Assembly: GCA_028023455.1 (NCBI GenBank)
Contig: JAQFVV010012396.1
Location: 4,311,656 to 4,375,655 of the forward strand
Source of the DNA: Epiperipatus broadwayi
Lineage: Eukaryota; Onychophora; Udeonychophora; Euonychophora; Peripatidae
Direction: 5' to 3'
DNA length: 64,000 nt
Below are positions 59,421 to 64,000 of the stretch, piece after piece (position 1 is the stretch's first letter; every line of letters starts with the position of its first letter). The translations under genes were made by a program, and so were the position numbers. Under the pieces are notes generated by a model that had not been told where the DNA came from, did not search any database, and worked only from the letters and a program-made list of their open reading frames with translations.

Positions 59421-60200
59421 TAGACTGCCCCATATGTTCCTCTGTTTGTATATGATAATAGTTTTTATTAAATGTTCACTTGCTATTTGACTGGTTCATT
59501 AAATCTTTAAGAAATCATTAGTTCTTAAAAGAACTGTATAATGGATTTCTTAGAAAATGTCAGCAGTAGTCCTGTTCATAAATTAATCTCTAAGTAGTTG
59601 GTTTCTTGGAGAATTCTGGAGCCAAAAAAGTGCATGACTTGCCCAGAATGACTGCCAAAGAAAGAATGAATCCTGTATCAATCCCACTAATAAGAACCAA
59701 TTCAGATATCCCTCTGAGAAGAATGAATCAGCCAATCCTTTTAACCTATCTTATTACTTAGATTATAAATATTCCTTTATATCTTTCTGATTAAATTCTA
59801 CATTTTAAGTTTGACATAATGTTTTCCATCTTGAATAACCCAGACCACTTGCTTACTAAATCAATTCAAAAGAATTTTTAAAAAGATAACAGTGTAATTA
59901 TAGCATTATCAAACATTTTGCTTTTGATCAGATTTTTGCAAAAGCAATTAACATTTTTTTGCTTATGGAATAAAATTACAATCTTTAGAAAAGTGATTAA
60001 AAAATATACAAGTATGTTGGAAAATAAAAAAGCAAATACCTATAATGACATATCATAAAAAATATACAAAAAGGAAAAAAAAAAAACATGAGTTTATTAT
60101 GCAATATTTTGTATGTCAATTTCACATTACTTTAAATTGGTGTGTGCGGGTATTTTAATGCTCAGACCAACTTCCATTATTAATGTAGCACTTTTATATA
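59421..60200. other. Non-coding stretch, possibly gypsy 3' LTR in part
   Basis: No gene. If the purine run at 60301-60312 is the polypurine tract, the 3' LTR would run leftward from about 60300 through this stretch. Its far end cannot be set because the 5' LTR is outside the window. Confidence 0.35.
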
Positions 60201-60201
60201 T

Positions 60202-60300
60202 TTGTTGTGCCTAATATGTACAAAATCTATATATGTATCTGCTGTAATATTCTTTACAGCAGATTTTGTGCAAGGCTATTTGATAATGCTTGGCACAATA
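60202..60300. repeat. ~99-bp stem-loop with TTGTGCC/GGCACAA ends
   Basis: TTGTGCC and GGCACAA are the outer ends. Inside, CAAAATCT pairs with AGATTTTG, and ATCTGCTGTAA (60237-60247) pairs exactly with TTACAGCAGAT (60254-60264). It directly abuts the purine run of the gypsy element. Confidence 0.7.
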
Positions 60301-60312
60301 CCCCCCTCTCCA
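60301..60312 (-). promoter_or_regulatory. Candidate gypsy polypurine tract
   Basis: On minus it reads TGGAGAGGGGGG about 140 bp after the integrase stop, followed by TATTGTGCC. Position and composition suit a plus-strand primer site, but without both LTRs this is inference. Confidence 0.45.
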
Positions 60313-60454
60313 ATGAGACTTTTAAATGGATATGACCATTTAAAGTCTTAAGTTCTTATTTATACAGATATTATGAACTATACATGTGAGATGATTTCGG
60401 AGCATCCTGGATGCTATGGTATGGGTTTTAGTGCATGGGCATTGTATGTGCCAT

Positions 60455-61170
60455 TTATTCCCTGTTCTGTTTTAATCCAGAAAGCATTATCCCCACTGCA
60501 CTCCACAATTTCAAAAGAGCCTTCATAAAGGTTAAAAAAATTTTACATTGGAACTTTTCTGGAATGCTCACATAAGGCATTCTGACCATCACTCTATCCC
60601 CTACCTTGAACCAGTAGTTTTGCGTGCTGTGCTTCCTTTTCTTTCTTCTGAGACTCATCTTGTGCATCCGAGCTTGAGCCTTTTTTTTATCTAATTCTAT
60701 GTCAATTGTTTTGTCTATGCTCCCTGGAAAATTTGCCTTGAAGAGTTTTGGTACAAGTTTTCCAAAGTGTAGCTGTGTTGGAGGGAATCCTGTGGATTCA
60801 TGTACAGACCAGTTTATATAATTTAGTATCTGAGGTAGCTATTTTACCCATCCCATATGGTTTGTTGGTAAGTATGTACGAAACAGTCTTCCCAACTCTC
60901 GCATAACTCTTTCACAGGGATTACTTTGGGGGTTACGGATCGATGTAAGTACATGTTTAACTCCCTGCTTAGCAACCCATTTGTTCCATTCTTCTTATAC
61001 AAAAGGGGTTCCATGGTCTGTCAGGATTGTTTCTGGTTTCCCAACTGGGTTAAATGTGAGGACTCTAGAACCTTTATAGTTTCACATTTTGTAGCTCTTG
61101 CTAAAAGGTAGTCTGCCACAAATTTAGGGAAAAGGTCATATACAATGAGTAAATATCTTTTTTCTATTGA
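60455..61170 (-). pseudogene. Gypsy integrase, catalytic core and C-terminal part
   Basis: Reading minus from about 61170 through several frames: YDLFPKFVADYLLARATKCE, then LTDHGTPFV with the second catalytic Asp. Next comes IRNPQSNPCERVMREL with the catalytic Glu, a LNYINWSVHESTGFPP block, and a basic tail with NYWFKVGDRVMV. The first Asp lies upstream in MAMDFYGPLP. Frameshifts occur near 61140-61165 and again near 61060, and stops are present, so it is inactive. The stop at 60455 ends the last segment. No chromodomain is apparent. Confidence 0.85.
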
Positions 61171-62197
61171 AGGGTGGCAGAGGACCATAAAAATCCATGG
61201 CCATTATTTCCTTCAAATTGTTAGGGATGATTGATTTCATTGGAGTTGTGTATGCTCTATTCAGTGGTTTTGCATGCTGGCATATTTCACATTTGTTCAA
61301 AATCTTTATTATGTCTTGGTGCATCCCAGGCCAATAGAACCAGCGCTTGAGGCAATATTCCGTTTTTGGAGTTCCATAATGTCCATATAGTCTGTGAATG
61401 TAATCAGTGGGAAGGCCCCGAATGGTTGGTGGTACCATCACTCTCCATTCATCAATGTCGTCTTGAATTTGGTAGTATAAAACCCCCTTTTCTATCTTGT
61501 ATCTGCACTTCTTGCCTGGTGTACTGTCATCTTTCTGAGGAGATTGTGTACACAGTGTTATGATCTGCTTTAAGTCCTTATCTTCATGTTGCCTCTTTGA
61601 CATTTGTTTTAGATGTTCTTCTATGTCTTTGTCCTTACCTGATATGCTCATCATGTGTGCATGGTCTATCCTCAGGTGTTGTTGTTGAGTTTGAATGGGA
61701 TGATGACTAATGATGTCAGCCACGATATTCTCAGTTCCTTTGCAATGTTTCACCATATAATTAAACTCTTGGAGAAACAAACTCCAGCGAACTAATCGGC
61801 TATTAGTGAGATAGCTGTGATTTAGAAATTGAAGACTCTTATGGTCCGTAATTACTATCACTTCAGAGCCTAGTAGCATAGGGCAAAATTTCTCAAATGC
61901 CCATATGATTGCAAGGGCTTCTTTTTCTGTAACTGTGTAATTACATTCAGGACCTTTCAACAATCTGCTTATGAAGTACAGGACCCCTATCTGACCATCT
62001 TGCTGAACTTGGGATAGTGTGACACCCAATCCATATGCACTGTTATCAGTTTGAAGTATAAAGGGTTTGTCAAAGTCTGGGTATGCCAGCACTACTTGTT
62101 TTATAAAACTTTTCTTAATCTCAGCAAATGCTTCCTCTTGTTCACTGGTCCAGTTCCAACGAGTATCTTTCCTGAGTAATCTTAGTAAAGGTTCCAT
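61136..62197 (-). pseudogene. Gypsy RNase H and integrase zinc-binding region
   Basis: A 353-codon open segment. It starts in the RT/RNase H connection (WNWTSEQEEAFAEIKKSF). The RNase H carboxylates are seen in LQTDNSAYGLG, TEKEALAI and ITDHKSL; the last block reads ADIISHHP where ADALSR is usual. Then comes the integrase HHCC finger (HRLYGH, Cys-x2-Cys in KCEICQ) with WYWPGM-like RWFYWPGM, and the first integrase Asp in MAMDFYGPLP. A TGA at 62200-62198 separates it from the RT in the same frame, and a frameshift ends it at 61136. Confidence 0.9.
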
Positions 62198-62960
62198 TCA
62201 GTCACCAAATTTTTCACAGAATCTGTTGTAAAAGTTGCATAGTCCTAAAAAGGACCGAATGTGCTTTCGTGTTTTAGGTACAGGGAAGTCATTTATTGCA
62301 CTGATTTTATCAAGATGAGGTTTGATTCCTGTTTGTCCCACCAAATGACCCACAAATTCTATCTCCTCAGAGATCAATATACTCTTTTTCAGATTGATTT
62401 TGATTCATTTAGCTTCGCATTCTTCAAAAAATATTTGTAAGTGTTGGAAGTGTTTTTCCAGAGATGTGGATGCTACCACAACATCGTCCACATATACTGT
62501 TAGAATTTTCTTGATTTCCTGAGACAAAACTTGATCCAGACATCGTAATAAACCTGAACTGCTATTAACTAAGCCAAAAGGCATTCGATTAAATTAATAT
62601 GTGTGGCCTCCATATCTAAAAACTGTGTATTTGCGATCTGTGTGATGTAATTCTATCTGCCAGTAAGCTAGCAGTTAAATCAAATGTGGAAAATATTATT
62701 TTGTCTTTAAATTTCATGAGTAATTCTTGCATACGAGATGGAATAGTACAATCTGGTATTGTTGCCCTGTTAAGTTGGCATGCATCAAGGCATACCCACA
62801 TGGATCCATTTTTATTTCTAACCACCACTAGGGGGTTACAGTATGGGGAAAAGCATTTATCAATGATACCCCATTTCAACATTTGTTCCAGCTGTTTCTC
62901 CACCTCCTCCTTAAATTGGTGTGGTATGGGGTAGGATCGCGCTTGGAACTCAATCTGATT
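62198..62960 (-). pseudogene. Gypsy reverse transcriptase
   Basis: Blocks in order: EKQLEQMLKWGIIDKCFSPY, NPLVVVRNKNGS, FDLTAS, then after a one-base frameshift near 62670 the WQIELHH and FNRMPFG blocks. The catalytic YVDDVVV (around 62490-62505) is intact, and a FVGHLVG...SFLGLCNFYNRF stretch leads into RNase H. In-frame stops are a TAA just before FNRMPFG (about 62595) and TGA at 62407-62405 and 62200-62198. Order and wording are those of Ty3/gypsy pol. Confidence 0.9.
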
Positions 62961-64000
62961 CTTTGTTTATACTCTTTAATGAGACCAGGACTATCAGAAA
63001 ATATGTTTTTATAAGTATAAAGCATAGATTTGATTTTTTCTGTCTCAGTGGAAGAAGTCAGTATTGTCCATTTCCCTTTTCTTCCATCAGCTCCATGTCC
63101 AATTTGGTCATACAACGTGCCTCAGTATCATCATGTAAGTGGGGTTTTAGCATTTCAATTTGTTTGTCATTGCACATTACAAGCCAATGTTCATAATCTA
63201 AAATGCATCTGTTTTTGTGTAAGAAATCTGAACCCAACACAACTTCATGGATAAGACTGGTCATTATTAAGAACACTTGGTATACCATCTTATGCTGTAT
63301 GTGCATCTGTACCCAAATTTGCTTAGGCAGAAGTTTTGCTTTCCGGTTATTTGCTAATGTTATTTGTTCTGCCTTCAAAGGTAAGATTTCTATGTTTGAA
63401 TATTTGTTACAATGCGGTGATATAGATCTTCTGATATTACAGATATTTGACTGCCCGAATCCGACATGGCCATGACTTCAAGTCCCTCCATTGTCAGACT
63501 GACTTCAGGACAACTTTGTGGAGCATATTCAGCCACTCTATCTTCCCATGAACATATCAAGTTTGATATTTCTTTGTCCATATTAGTCCATGGTTTTATG
63601 ATGTGGCCATAGAACTCTTCATTTTTGTTCCTGTTTGTGTTATTGGTATGTTTATCTTCCCAAACATTTGCTGATAGCTTATATTGTTGGCTCATGTCTA
63701 TCTCATTTAATAATTCATCCATTTGTTGCACTGAATTTGTACTTGCGGTGAGCACCATTTGTTCAACATGAAGTGAGAAATTACAGTGGATTATCCTGAC
63801 AATTCGCTCCTCTGATATGTGACATGCTTTCAGTGTCCGAAGTCTTGCTGCTTGTCTTTAAAATTTCGAATAATTTTCACCAGTATTCGCTTTATATTTT
63901 TCCTGCATGACTTGTTGCAGGATCATATCTTTGCACTGTTTACTCCAAAAACTTTTTAACCATATCTTTTTATAATCCTCAAATGTTTTGGGATGGTGGA
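62876..64000 (-). pseudogene. Gypsy gag end, protease and linker to RT (runs off window)
   Basis: From the window edge one frame runs to 63390 with a single TAA at 63860-63858. The gag-like part has EDYKKIWLKSF and RQAARLRTLKACHIS. A retropepsin follows with MSDSGSQISVIS, DSG replacing the usual DTG. In a second frame (63378-63058) comes ITLANNRKA...VVLGSDFL, the flap and second protease half. A third frame (63115-62876) carries the linker into the RT. At least two frameshifts break the polyprotein. The 5' LTR and most of gag lie beyond base 64000. Confidence 0.8.

Noticed and set aside
62686-63475. Plus-strand frames across the gypsy pol
   Set aside because: They are antisense shadows of the RT and protease segments.

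Overview
The window looks like nuclear DNA from an invertebrate metazoan. It is roughly three-quarters A+T, full of (TA)n tracts, holds no recognisable host protein gene, and is built largely from decayed mobile elements. Support for a metazoan comes from a degenerate TTAGGG-type array and from the mix of Penelope-like elements (PLEs), a non-LTR retrotransposon with a PHD finger and an SGNH-type esterase in ORF1, a Ty3/gypsy element and tRNA-derived SINEs. I cannot name the phylum. The organism and all family names below rest on reading the sequence, with no database search.

Layout. 0-18.7 kb: half of a fold-back repeat at the left edge, AT-rich DNA, two tRNA-like SINEs on + and one on -, several hairpin/fold-back elements (2.4, 13.9 and 15.6 kb), a G-poor block at 4.8-7.5 kb and a decayed PLE endonuclease fragment at 14.9-15.4 kb. 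18.7-21.4 kb: a nearly perfect 2.67-kb palindrome made of two 5'-truncated copies of one PLE (C-terminal half of the reverse transcriptase plus GIY-YIG endonuclease), the most recent-looking event here. 21.4-33.1 kb: MITE-like and fold-back families, a SINE with a 15-bp target duplication, and a roughly 368-bp repeat arranged head-to-tail and then mirrored. 33.5-38.0 kb: a near full-length but dead non-LTR retrotransposon on the - strand. 38.2-38.9 kb: more of the 368-bp family.

39-47 kb: AT-rich DNA, a CpG-retaining block near 42.2-42.9 kb with an LTR-like promoter upstream, a truncated SINE, and diverged ~260-bp tandem repeats. 47-49 kb: a fold-back sharing a PLE-type terminal motif, then a 1.27-kb unit with inverted ends that encloses the telomere-like array. 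50.6-51.2 kb: a third PLE lineage as a relic. 55.5-57.5 kb: a near-perfect 65-bp palindrome and a second LTR-like promoter. 60.2-64.0 kb: a Ty3/gypsy element on the - strand, running off the right edge.

Nothing forms an operon. What the parts share is mobility: three PLE lineages, one non-LTR element and one gypsy element supply reverse transcriptases. The SINEs, whose target duplications show target-primed insertion, were probably moved by a non-LTR machinery. All the large element reading frames are truncated or interrupted. The longest open frame is the 359-codon PLE fragment.
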